64,000 nucleotides of DNA from Achromobacter pestifer (GTDB taxonomy: Bacteria; Pseudomonadota; Gammaproteobacteria; Burkholderiales; Burkholderiaceae_B): assembly GCF_902859625.1 (NCBI RefSeq), contig NZ_CADIJX010000002.1, forward strand, positions 620,001 through 684,000, in the 5' to 3' direction. Positions 45,613 through 53,370 of this stretch are shown here, piece after piece. The notes under the pieces were generated by a model, which was not told the DNA's origin, searched no databases, and was given only the letters and a program-made list of their open reading frames with translations. The translations under genes and the position numbers were made by a program. How positions within the stretch are numbered: position 1 is the first letter of the stretch; each line of letters starts with the position of its first letter.

Positions 45613-46826
45613 ATCGATCGGCAAACGGGCGCTTGTTCATCATGATCGCCGCCCTGTATTTTTCGCAAGGCATCCCGTTGGGCGTGGCAATGGAAGCCTT
45701 GCCCACGCTGTTGCGCCGCGACGGCGCCGGCCTGGGCGCGCTGGCCTGGTTGCCGCTGGTCGGCCTGCCATGGGTGCTGAAGTTTCTATGGGCGCCCCAG
45801 GTCGACAACCGTTGGCGGCCTTCCGTGGGGCGCAGGCGCAGCTGGATCGTGCCCATGCAGTCGGTCGTGCTGGTTTGCATGGCGGGGGTGGCGATGCTGG
45901 GCATTTCCTCCGCCAGCGCACCGTGGGTGGTCGGCCTGATGGCTGCGGCGTCGTTGGCCAGCGCCACGCAGGACATCGCCACCGACGGGTTGACCGCCGA
46001 GCGCTTTGAGGGCCAGGCATTGGCGCGCGCCAATGCCGTCCAGGTGGGCGGGACGATGGTGGGCTTCTTCTTCGGCGGCCCTGGGGCGTTGATGATGGCG
46101 GGCCATATCGGACAAGGCGGCGCGCTGGCCGTGTTGGCCACCGTCGTGGCGTTCAGCCTGTTGATGGCCGTGACGTGGCGCGAGACGCCGCAGGCAGGGC
46201 GCGATGCCGCGGCGCCGAGCCAGCGCGCATCGTTGAAGGGTTTCATCCGCCGCCCAGGCGCCTGGATGCTGGCGCTGGCCGCCTTCCTGTCGGCGATGAC
46301 CGCCGTGGCGGGCTATGGCTTGTCCAAGCTGTATCTGGTGGATGCGGGCTGGGAACTGGAGGCCGTGGGCCGTATCGGCATGGCCGGGGGCATGGTCACG
46401 GTGTTGCTGGGATGCGGCGGAGGAGCCTGGCTGATCGGAAAACTGGGTGCGCGGGCCGTGCTGGCGCTAGGGCTGTCGGCTTCTGGTCTTGCCGCGCTGG
46501 GCTGGATGGCGCAGGCGCACGGCTGGACACCCGTGCAACCGGGCATTGCCTTCGTGGCCCAAGGCCTGGGGTCGTTCGGCGCGGGGGCGGCGTCAGTCGC
46601 GCTGATGACGCTGGCGATGCGCTTCGCCCGGCAGGGCAGGCAATCGGGCACGGATATGACGGTGGTGCAGAGCGCGCGCGATCTGGGCGAAATCCTGACC
46701 TCGTCGATGATGACGGGGCTGGCTGCCCATATCGGTTACGCAGGTGGTTTTGCAAGCGGCCTGACGGTGGCCGTCGTGACCTTGCTGTTTACGGGGTTGG
46801 CGTTGCGACGGGTGCTGGCCACCTGA
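45609..46826 (+). CDS. MFS permease, RhtX/FptX siderophore-transporter type
   Basis: A 405-residue, 12-helix major facilitator. It opens with RLFIMIAALYFSQGIPLGVAM, then LPTLLRRDGAGLGALAWLPLVGLPWVLKFLWAP (given only as its core FLWAP). This resembles the AmpG/RhtX/FptX group of single-protein inner-membrane importers for siderophores such as rhizobactin and pyochelin. Its GTG start overlaps the cupin stop (GTGA), so the two are translationally coupled. With the receptor and AraC-type regulator it forms a complete outer-to-inner membrane iron-siderophore uptake path that needs no ABC system. Confidence 0.87.
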   Translation: MNRSANGRLFIMIAALYFSQGIPLGVAMEALPTLLRRDGAGLGALAWLPLVGLPWVLKFLWAPQVDNRWRPSVGRRRSWIVPMQSVVLVCMAGVAMLGISSASAPWVVGLMAAASLASATQDIATDGLTAERFEGQALARANAVQVGGTMVGFFFGGPGALMMAGHIGQGGALAVLATVVAFSLLMAVTWRETPQAGRDAAAPSQRASLKGFIRRPGAWMLALAAFLSAMTAVAGYGLSKLYLVDAGWELEAVGRIGMAGGMVTVLLGCGGGAWLIGKLGARAVLALGLSASGLAALGWMAQAHGWTPVQPGIAFVAQGLGSFGAGAASVALMTLAMRFARQGRQSGTDMTVVQSARDLGEILTSSMMTGLAAHIGYAGGFASGLTVAVVTLLFTGLALRRVLAT

Positions 46827-46870
46827 TCGGCGCTCCATTTCCAAGCAGAATCTGGGGCCGGATGCGGGTG

Positions 46871-46893
46871 GGGCCGAACACGCGCGTCGGCCC
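46871..46893 (+). terminator. Possible terminator after the siderophore operon
   Basis: GGGCCGA / TCGGCCC is a 7-bp perfect stem with a 9-base loop, 44 bp past the permease stop. No T-tract follows, so it is a weak candidate. Confidence 0.35.
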
Positions 46894-46950
46894 GCTGGCG
46901 GCGAAGCGAGTACACTTGTCCGCCGTTTTGCTCTAAGCCCCAGAATTTTC

Positions 46951-48204
46951 ATGATTTCCACTGCATGCGGCGTTGACTTCGGCACATCCAACTCCACCGT
47001 GGGCTGGAGCCGCCCCGACCAACGCGCGCTCCTTACCCTGGAAGACGGCAAGACCACCTTGCCATCCGCCATTTTCTTCCACGACGAAGACGCCGAGGTC
47101 AGCTATGGCCGCGCGGCTATTTCCGACTATCTGGCCGGCTACGATGGGCGCCTGATGCGTTCGATGAAAAGCCTGTTGGGCAGCTCGCTGATCGATGGGT
47201 CGACGGAAGTGCAGGGGCGTTCGATTCCATTTCGCGTGCTGCTGACCCGCTTTATCGCGGAACTGAAGCGGCGTGCCGAAACCGCCGCAGGCCGTGACTT
47301 CACGCGCGCCGTGCTGGGGCGGCCGGTTTTCTTCGTGGACGACAACTCCGCCGCTGACCAGACTGCCCAGGACACGTTGGGGGAAATTGCGCGCAGCGTC
47401 GGCTTTACCGATATCGAATTCCAGTTTGAACCGCTGGCCGCCGCATTCGACTATGAATCGCAGATCGACCGCGAAGAGCTCGTGCTGGTCATCGACATCG
47501 GTGGGGGTACTTCCGACTTTTCCCTGATTCGCCTGGGACCGGATCGCGCGGGCAAGGCTGATCGGCGCGACGACATCCTGGCCTACGGCGGCGTGCATAT
47601 TGGCGGGGTGGATTTCGACAAGCAATTGAGCCTGGCGCATGTCATGCCCCTGTTGGGGCTGGGCAGCCAGTTGCGCAGCGGCAAGGACGTGCCGTCCACG
47701 CAATACGGCAACCTGGCTTGCTGGCACACCATCAACCAGGCCTATACACGCAAGGCCGCCGAGCACTTCGCCTACATCCGTGCCGAAGCCGGCGACCGCG
47801 AGAAGATCGATCTGCTGCTCAATCTGGTCAAGCAGCGTGCGGGACATTGGGTGGCGGTGCAGGTGGAAGAGGCCAAGATCGCGCTGTCGGAATCGGCGTC
47901 GGCCCGTATCGATCTGTCGCGCATTGCCCCGGACATGGGCGTGGATGTGACGCGCCCGTCGTTCGACGCCTGCGTTGGCCGCTTGATCGAAAAGGTCGAA
48001 ACCACGGTGGGCGCGCTGTTGCGCGATGCCGGCGTGGCGACAACCGATGTGGATACGGTGTTCTTCACCGGCGGTTCCAGCCGCGTGCCGCGCCTGCGTG
48101 AAACCGTGTCGGCGCTGGTGCCGGGTGCGCGCAGCGTCGAAGGCGATCTGTTCGGCAGCATCGGCGCTGGCCTGGCGCTGGACGCGCGTCGCAAGTTCGA
48201 CTGA
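46951..48204 (+). CDS. yegD: Hsp70-like protein, YegD type
   Basis: A 417-residue Hsp70-family ATPase lacking the substrate-binding domain. Phosphate-1 motif GVDFGTSNST (residues ~7-16), the VIDIGGGTSDFSLI phosphate-2 block and the adenosine motif FFTGGSSRVPRL are all present, but the chain ends soon after the ATPase domain, as in E. coli YegD. It is therefore not a general DnaK-type chaperone; its client and role are unknown. No grpE or dnaJ gene is adjacent. The leader has no clear ribosome site. Confidence 0.88.
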   Translation: MISTACGVDFGTSNSTVGWSRPDQRALLTLEDGKTTLPSAIFFHDEDAEVSYGRAAISDYLAGYDGRLMRSMKSLLGSSLIDGSTEVQGRSIPFRVLLTRFIAELKRRAETAAGRDFTRAVLGRPVFFVDDNSAADQTAQDTLGEIARSVGFTDIEFQFEPLAAAFDYESQIDREELVLVIDIGGGTSDFSLIRLGPDRAGKADRRDDILAYGGVHIGGVDFDKQLSLAHVMPLLGLGSQLRSGKDVPSTQYGNLACWHTINQAYTRKAAEHFAYIRAEAGDREKIDLLLNLVKQRAGHWVAVQVEEAKIALSESASARIDLSRIAPDMGVDVTRPSFDACVGRLIEKVETTVGALLRDAGVATTDVDTVFFTGGSSRVPRLRETVSALVPGARSVEGDLFGSIGAGLALDARRKFD

Positions 48205-48224
48205 CCCGCTAGAGCCCCGGGGTT

Positions 48225-49145
48225 CTAAGCCCCGAGCATTGCAGGCACCCGCGCCGCCAGCGCATCGATGGCGGTGCGCGTCTTGGATGGCAGGTAGCGC
48301 GCTTGAGGCCAGATGGCATGGACTTCTTGAGCGGCCAGCCGGTCGCCATGCATCAGGACCTCCAATTCGCCAGAGCGCACGTAGTGCGTCAGCATCCAGC
48401 AGGGAAGCCAGGCGATGCCCGCGCCTGCAATCGCGGCGTCGGCAATGGCCTGCAAGTCATCCAGCCGCAGGCGCGGCTGGACGCGCAACGACATGACTTG
48501 CCCGTCCGCATCCTTGACCGCCCATCCCCATTCCACCCCGGCGTGCGCATAGACGATCCCGGCATGTTGCTTCAATTCGTCGATGGTGGACGGACGCCCA
48601 TGCGCCCGGATATAGGCGGGAGAGGCCCCGATGCCCATGGTCTGCATGCCTAGCCGCCGGGCGGCCAGGCTGGCGCTGTCGGGCAGCGTGCCAACGCGGA
48701 TGCCCAGGTCGTAGCCTTCTTCGATCAGATCAACCACGCGGTCGTTGAACGAAATGTCCACTTGCAACTGCGGATGGCGCATGGCCAATTCACGCAGCAC
48801 GGGCGCCACGCAATGTCTTCCGAACACCAGCGGCGCGCTGACCCGCAGGCGCCCCTGCGGTTCGCAGCGGCCGCTGTCCAATTCGGCTTCGGCCAGTTGC
48901 AGCTCCGCCAGCGCGCGGACGCACCGGTCGTAGTAGGCCTGGCCGTCGTCCGTCAGGCTTTGTTGCCGGGTCGTGCGATGGAACAGGCGGACGCCCAGCC
49001 GCGCCTCCAGGCGCGCGACGGATTTGCCGACGGCGGATCGCGTCAGGTTCAGGCGGTCGGCCGCCAACGCAAAGCTGCCGGCTTCCACGGCCTGGACGAA
49101 GACTTCGATTCCGCCCAGCCTGTCATGGGTAATGGGTGTGGCCAT
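48225..49145 (-). CDS. LysR-family regulator divergent from alcohol dehydrogenase
   Basis: A 306-residue LysR regulator. The helix-turn-helix is at about residues 20-42 (GSFALAADRLNLTRSAVGKS), and the effector domain follows from about 92. It is transcribed away from the alcohol dehydrogenase gene across a 154-bp gap that contains a perfect dyad. By the usual LysR pattern it should control that neighbour. Many members of this branch repress or activate NADP-linked oxidoreductases in response to electrophiles. It is convergent with yegD; only 20 bp separate the two stops. Confidence 0.92.
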   Translation of the reverse strand: MATPITHDRLGGIEVFVQAVEAGSFALAADRLNLTRSAVGKSVARLEARLGVRLFHRTTRQQSLTDDGQAYYDRCVRALAELQLAEAELDSGRCEPQGRLRVSAPLVFGRHCVAPVLRELAMRHPQLQVDISFNDRVVDLIEEGYDLGIRVGTLPDSASLAARRLGMQTMGIGASPAYIRAHGRPSTIDELKQHAGIVYAHAGVEWGWAVKDADGQVMSLRVQPRLRLDDLQAIADAAIAGAGIAWLPCWMLTHYVRSGELEVLMHGDRLAAQEVHAIWPQARYLPSKTRTAIDALAARVPAMLGA

Positions 49146-49213
49146 GGCTATGTCTCCGGCGTCTTATTGGTTCCCTTTGGGCGACATTGAAACGAATTAA
49201 TGTTGCCATTGGC

Positions 49214-49232
49214 GATATGAATTCCGCATATC
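49214..49232. promoter_or_regulatory. Dyad in the LysR/alcohol-dehydrogenase gap
   Basis: GATATG-N7-CATATC is a perfect 6-bp inverted repeat placed centrally in the divergent promoter region. Its inner ATAT-N9-ATAT part fits a LysR T-N11-A type site. This makes it the best candidate operator for the regulator next door. Confidence 0.65.
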
Positions 49233-49299
49233 TTATCGGTACTCGGCCGCGTTGTCATGGAACGGACGCGGCCCGTCTTGAACCGAACAGGAGAAAATC

Positions 49300-50319
49300 A
49301 TGCAGGCCTATACGATCATCAGCGGTGGCGACCTTGCCTCCCTTGCCCGCGTCACGCGCGAACCGCAGGCGCTGGGACCGCGGGAGGTGCGCGTGCGCAT
49401 CAATGCGGTATCGCTTAACTTCCGTGACCTGATGGTGGCGCGGGGCGACTACCTCCAGGGTTCCAGCGACCCTGTCATTCCGGCATCCGACGCGGCCGGC
49501 GACGTCATCGCCGTGGGCGCCGAGGTCACGCGGTTTGCCGTGGGCGACCGCGTGATGGGCTCATTCTTTCCGGATTGGATCGACGGAGAGGCCACGCCCG
49601 CGACCACGCACGTGGCGCCGGGCGCGGCAACGGATGGCGTGCTGGCCACGGAACGGGTTTTCGCCGAATCCGCGCTGGCCGCCACGCCGCCCTCATTGAG
49701 CGACGAACAAGCGTCGACCCTGCCTTGCGCGGCAGTCACCGCCTGGAACGCGCTATTTGTCGCCGGCCGCGCCAAGGCGGGCCAAACGGCGCTGTTCCTG
49801 GGCACGGGCGGCGTGTCGATCTGGGGTTTGCAATTGGCCAAGGCGGCAGGCCTGCGCGCGGTCATCACATCGTCCAGCACCGAAAAACTGGCGCGCGCCC
49901 AGGCCATGGGCGCCGATGGTTTGATCAACTACCGCGAGACGCCGGAATGGCAGGACGAAGTGCTGCGCCTGACCGGCGGTGAGGGCGCGCATGTCGTGGT
50001 GGAAGTGGGCGGCGAAGGCACGCTAGCGCGCTCCGTGACAGCGGCGCGCATGGGCGGGGCAGTCGCCGTGATCGGCGGCGTCAGCGGGTTCGCCTCCGTG
50101 CCCGTGGCACCCTTGGCGCTGATCGCGGGCGGCAAGCGCCTTGAAGGCATTTTCGTGGGCAGCCGCAAGATGCTGGAGGACGTGGCGCGATTCGTGGAGG
50201 TGGCGGGCATCAAGCCGGTCATCGACCAAGTCTATGGATTCGATGAGGCTCGCGCCGCGTTTGAGCATCTGGCCTCGGGCGGCCATTTCGGCAAGATCGT
50301 CATCCGGGTCGGCAAGTAA
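49300..50319 (+). CDS. Zinc-independent MDR-family alcohol dehydrogenase/quinone reductase
   Basis: A 339-residue medium-chain dehydrogenase/reductase. It shows the N-terminal VSLNFRDLMVARGDY segment, the central LGTGGVSIWGLQLAKAAG nucleotide-binding loop and the AEVGGEGT-like VVVEVGGEGTLA segment, but not the four-Cys structural zinc lobe. It is probably an NADPH-dependent quinone, enal or enone reductase. AGGAG lies 8 bases upstream of the ATG. Divergent to a LysR regulator with a shared dyad. Substrate not predictable. Confidence 0.9.
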   Translation: MQAYTIISGGDLASLARVTREPQALGPREVRVRINAVSLNFRDLMVARGDYLQGSSDPVIPASDAAGDVIAVGAEVTRFAVGDRVMGSFFPDWIDGEATPATTHVAPGAATDGVLATERVFAESALAATPPSLSDEQASTLPCAAVTAWNALFVAGRAKAGQTALFLGTGGVSIWGLQLAKAAGLRAVITSSSTEKLARAQAMGADGLINYRETPEWQDEVLRLTGGEGAHVVVEVGGEGTLARSVTAARMGGAVAVIGGVSGFASVPVAPLALIAGGKRLEGIFVGSRKMLEDVARFVEVAGIKPVIDQVYGFDEARAAFEHLASGGHFGKIVIRVGK

Positions 50320-50423
50320 GTCGAGGGGGCGGGCAGGGCAATGGCCGGGGGCGGCGGTGGTAAGCTGCATGGCTTGCCGACGGCGCCCCGGCGCCTGCCT
50401 GATCGAACAGACCAAGACGCCTC

Positions 50424-51011
50424 ATGACCCGCCCAACCGATACCCATCTTGTTGAAACGCTGGTGACCAGCGAAGCGCCGTATGAAGGCGCCTTTCTGAA
50501 AATACGCCGGGATACCGTCAGCCTGCCCAACGGCAACACGGCCACGCGCGAATACGTCGTGCATCCCGGCGCGGTGGTGGTGATTCCGTTGCTGGATGAC
50601 GGCCGGGTTCTGCTTGAACGTCAGTTCCGCTATCCCATCGGCCGTGTCATGACGGAGTTTCCCGCCGGCAAGCTGGATCCCGGCGAAGACCCGCTGGTGT
50701 GCGGCAAGCGTGAATTGCTGGAAGAAACCGGCTATACCGCTGACCAATGGGCGCATGCCGGCGCCTTGCATCTGGCCATCGCCTATTCCACCGAGATCAT
50801 TCACATCTTCTTCGCTCGCGGCTTGCGAGCTGGCCCGCGCCAGTTGGACCAGGACGAGTTCCTGGATGTGATCAGCGCGGGTCCGGCTGAATTGCTGGCG
50901 GCATGCAGCAAGGGCGAGGTCACGGACGCCAAGACGCTGACCTGCGTGCTGTGGATGCAGAACGTGCTGTCTGGCGCCTGGCAGCTGGATTGGCAGGACA
51001 ACGCTGGCTGA
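50424..51011 (+). CDS. NUDIX hydrolase (ADP-ribose pyrophosphatase-like)
   Basis: A 195-residue NUDIX enzyme. The Nudix box GKLDPGEDPLVCGKRELLEE is intact with the G-x5-E-x7-RE-U-x-EE-x-GU spacing, and the preceding PVGRVMTEFPAGK fits ADP-ribose/nucleotide-sugar hydrolases. The substrate is probably ADP-ribose or a related nucleoside diphosphate. One base separates its stop from the ATG of the ferredoxin gene, so they are cotranscribed. The 104-bp gap before it has a G-rich tract but no clear promoter. Confidence 0.9.
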   Translation: MTRPTDTHLVETLVTSEAPYEGAFLKIRRDTVSLPNGNTATREYVVHPGAVVVIPLLDDGRVLLERQFRYPIGRVMTEFPAGKLDPGEDPLVCGKRELLEETGYTADQWAHAGALHLAIAYSTEIIHIFFARGLRAGPRQLDQDEFLDVISAGPAELLAACSKGEVTDAKTLTCVLWMQNVLSGAWQLDWQDNAG

Positions 51012-51012
51012 C

Positions 51013-51348
51013 ATGCCTGCCTTCCCGGTCCTGGTCCAACCCGCTGGTCTGCGTTTCGATGCCGAGGCGGGCACTTCCGTCTTGCTGGCGGCGCAGGCCG
51101 CAGGCATCAAGCTGCCTAGCTCCTGCCGCAACGGCACCTGCCGGGCCTGCATGTGCCTGATGCTGGAAGGGGCGGTGACCTACCGCATCGAATGGCCCGG
51201 TCTGTCGCGCGACGAGAAGGAAGAGGGCTGGATCCTGCCGTGCGTGGCCCAAGCCGAATCGGCGCTGGAAATCCAGGCGCCACAAGCGGCGTTGATCGAA
51301 GCCGCGCCGCCTGCCGTGGCACGGCCGCTTACGGGCGCCCGGCGCTGA
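51013..51348 (+). CDS. 2Fe-2S ferredoxin
   Basis: A 111-residue plant-type ferredoxin. The cluster ligands are Cys38, Cys43, Cys46 and Cys77 in SSCRNGTCRAC and ILPCVAQ, the C-x4-C-x2-C-x~30-C pattern. An extra Cys48 follows the third ligand. It carries electrons to an oxygenase or reductase, but no partner lies nearby. It starts one base after the NUDIX stop, and its last 20 bp overlap the convergent membrane-protein gene. Confidence 0.93.
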   Translation: MPAFPVLVQPAGLRFDAEAGTSVLLAAQAAGIKLPSSCRNGTCRACMCLMLEGAVTYRIEWPGLSRDEKEEGWILPCVAQAESALEIQAPQAALIEAAPPAVARPLTGARR

Positions 51349-51790
51349 ACACGTAGACCGGCAGCAAGCCTGCGGCCATGCCGACGGCCATGCCCAGCGC
51401 CATGCCGGGAAAGGGCGCCATGCCCAGCGCAAGCGCTAGCGGCACGCCCCACCGCGCTCCAAGAATCATTCCCAGCCCCATCGACAGCGCGCAAATCAGG
51501 CGTTCAGCCAGCGGCGGTGCGGGCGTGCGTCCCGCGGACCACGGTGCCAGCGCGGCCAGCGCCATGGCCGCGCTGCTGGCAGGCATCAGGGTGCCATGGC
51601 GCCCTGCCATGTCCAGCAGGCCGCCTGGCGCACCGCATTCGCTGGCCAGCAACGCCGCAGGCATATGGCGCGTGTCGAGCCAAAGGCCCAACGCCATGGC
51701 GATCAGACAGAGCAGCCACAGCGCCGTCATGGCGCGTAGCCGGCTATCCGCAAGCGTGGCAACTCTTTGGGGTGTCGTCGTACCGGTCAT
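51329..51790 (-). CDS. Small integral membrane protein of unknown function
   Basis: A 153-residue hydrophobic protein with about four membrane segments, notable for Met/Gly/Ala-rich helices near the C-terminus (ALGMAPFPGMALGMAVGMAAGLL). It starts ATG at 51790, overlapping the end of the DUF899 gene by 47 bp; a start at 51730 would avoid the overlap. No family recognised. It looks like the last gene of the ArsR-SRPBCC-DUF899 operon. Lower confidence that the exact start is right. Confidence 0.6.
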   Translation of the reverse strand: MTGTTTPQRVATLADSRLRAMTALWLLCLIAMALGLWLDTRHMPAALLASECGAPGGLLDMAGRHGTLMPASSAAMALAALAPWSAGRTPAPPLAERLICALSMGLGMILGARWGVPLALALGMAPFPGMALGMAVGMAAGLLPVYVFSAGRP

Positions 51791-52442
51791 GGTGACGTAC
51801 CCAGTCGCCCAGGTTGAAATGCGGCCCCGTTTCGTTGCGGCCCAAGGGGGCGAGATCCAGATAGTTGTAGGCGCCCACCAAGCGTTCCACCCCGCGTTCA
51901 AAGGTCGAATAGGTATGGAAGATTTCTCCATCGGGATCGTGGAAGAAGGCGCTGGCGCCCGAGCGTTCTTCGATGCTTCCATCGGCCAGCGGCACCGATG
52001 CGTGAAAGTCGAAATTGAAGTCGCAGCCCTCCGACGAGAACCAGTCGAAGCGCCAGCCCATGCGCTGCTTGAATGCCTCCAGCTTGGCCAGCGGCGCACG
52101 CGACACCGCCACCACCGACACGTCATGGTGGCGCAAGTGCATTAAGGCACTGTCCAGGTGGTCCGCCAGGAAGGAGCAGCCCATGCAGCCTTCCTCCCAG
52201 TCCGGGCCATACATGAAGTGATAGAGGATGAGTTGACGCTTGCCGCCGAACAGATCTGCCAGGCCGTGGGCACCGCTTGCGTCCTGGAATTGGTAGGGCT
52301 TGTCCACCTGCACCCAGGGCAGGCCAAGCCGGTCTTGGGCCAGGGCGTCCTGGGCTCGGGTCATCGCTTTTTCCCGGGCAAGAAGCGCTTCACGGGCGGC
52401 GTCCCATTGCGGGCGGGATACGACAGGATGAGGGGTCTGCAT
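51744..52442 (-). CDS. DUF899 thioredoxin-fold protein
   Basis: A 232-residue DUF899 protein with a thioredoxin-like fold. Signature segments are YQFQDASGAHGLADLF, YHFMYGPDWEEGCMGCSF with a C-x2-C pair, and the late HTYSTFERGVERLVGAYNYLDL. The family is probably a peroxiredoxin-like or redox detoxification protein, biochemically uncharacterised. It lies in an operon with an ArsR-type regulator and an SRPBCC protein, a frequent trio in proteobacteria. It starts 55 bp after the SRPBCC stop. Confidence 0.9.
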   Translation of the reverse strand: MQTPHPVVSRPQWDAAREALLAREKAMTRAQDALAQDRLGLPWVQVDKPYQFQDASGAHGLADLFGGKRQLILYHFMYGPDWEEGCMGCSFLADHLDSALMHLRHHDVSVVAVSRAPLAKLEAFKQRMGWRFDWFSSEGCDFNFDFHASVPLADGSIEERSGASAFFHDPDGEIFHTYSTFERGVERLVGAYNYLDLAPLGRNETGPHFNLGDWVRHHDRYDDTPKSCHACG

Positions 52443-52497
52443 TGTGTACTCCTTTGCGGGACACGGGCCGGAGAGGCTCGCGCGGGCAAGGGCGGGT

Positions 52498-52956
52498 TCA
52501 GTCCCGCCTTGCCAGATGGTCCGCCAGTCGGTCCATCGCGCCCGCCCAGCCGTTTTCGTGGCTGTCGCGGGTTGCCTGGTCGACGAACGGGGTTTGCAGG
52601 AAGGCCAGTTCAGTGCCGCCCTGCGCGGGGGAGAAGTCCAGGGTGATCAGGGACGCTTCTTCGGGGGTGTCGCGCCAGGCCCAGGTGAAGACCAGCCTGC
52701 GCTGGGGCTCTACTTCGCGGTACTCGCCGCTGGCGTAGTGCGACTGCCCGTCTTCGGTGACAAAGCCTACGAGGTAGGCGCCGCCCACCCGCACGTCGGT
52801 GTCCGCCACCAGCACTTGCCGCGTGCCGGCCGGGCCGAACCAGCGCATCAGCGCTTGCGGGTCCGTCCAGGCTTGCCAGACCCGCTCGACGGGGGCGGCA
52901 AAGTGGCGGCAGAGCCGGAGTTCGATGGGGTGGTCGGGGGAGCGTCGGGTTGACAT
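52498..52956 (-). CDS. SRPBCC (AHSA1-like) ligand-binding protein
   Basis: A 152-residue START/SRPBCC-fold protein of the activator-of-Hsp90-like (AHSA1) group. FAAPVERVWQAWTDPQALMRWFG, VGGAYLVGF and the final NGWAGAMDRLADHL are diagnostic. Such proteins bind small hydrophobic ligands, and paired with ArsR-type repressors they may be ligand-sensing or detoxifying partners. The start ATG at 52956 has AGGAG at good distance. It overlaps the regulator gene by 109 bp in another frame. Confidence 0.9.
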   Translation of the reverse strand: MSTRRSPDHPIELRLCRHFAAPVERVWQAWTDPQALMRWFGPAGTRQVLVADTDVRVGGAYLVGFVTEDGQSHYASGEYREVEPQRRLVFTWAWRDTPEEASLITLDFSPAQGGTELAFLQTPFVDQATRDSHENGWAGAMDRLADHLARRD

Positions 52957-53306
52957 GGGTGGATCTCCTGATCGTGATACAGGTAGCGGGCCAGCGAATC
53001 CAGTTGGCCGTTCCAGAACTTCTCGTAGCGTGCCAACCAGTTCGATGCCGCTTGCATGGGTTCGGGCGACAAGGTGCAACTGACCACGCGGCCGTCCTTG
53101 GCGCGGGCGATCAGCCCGGCGTCTTCCAGCACCCGCAGATGCTTCAGGAAGGCGGGTAGCGACATGGCGTGGGGCCGGGCCAGTTCGCTGACCGACGCCG
53201 TGCCCTGTTCCAGGTCGGCCAGCACTCGTCTGCGGGTGCCGTCGGCCAGGGCGGAGAAGATGCGGTCCAGCGCGTTGGCGTTGGCACTGTCGTTTAAGTT
53301 AACCAT
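52848..53306 (-). CDS. ArsR-family regulator (SdpR-like) with extended tail
   Basis: A 152-residue ArsR/SmtB winged-helix regulator. The first 110 residues hold the core: SALADGTRRRVLADLEQGTAS and the recognition region SLPAFLKHLRVLEDAGLI, ending with DSLARYLYHD. No metal-site Cys pairs are evident, so it is of the SdpR-like type. The last 36 residues (Pro/Ser/Thr-rich) are encoded across the start of the SRPBCC gene, so the frames overlap by 109 bp. This is longer than usual coupling and suggests a recent loss of an earlier stop. It heads the operon. Confidence 0.87.
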   Translation of the reverse strand: MVNLNDSANANALDRIFSALADGTRRRVLADLEQGTASVSELARPHAMSLPAFLKHLRVLEDAGLIARAKDGRVVSCTLSPEPMQAASNWLARYEKFWNGQLDSLARYLYHDQEIHPCQPDAPPTTPSNSGSAATLPPPSSGSGKPGRTRKR

Positions 53307-53370
53307 AAGGTTAAGTATCTACCTAAAAAACTGCCGGCGTCAATCCGGCAGTGTCAGGAATTTCCCTAGG

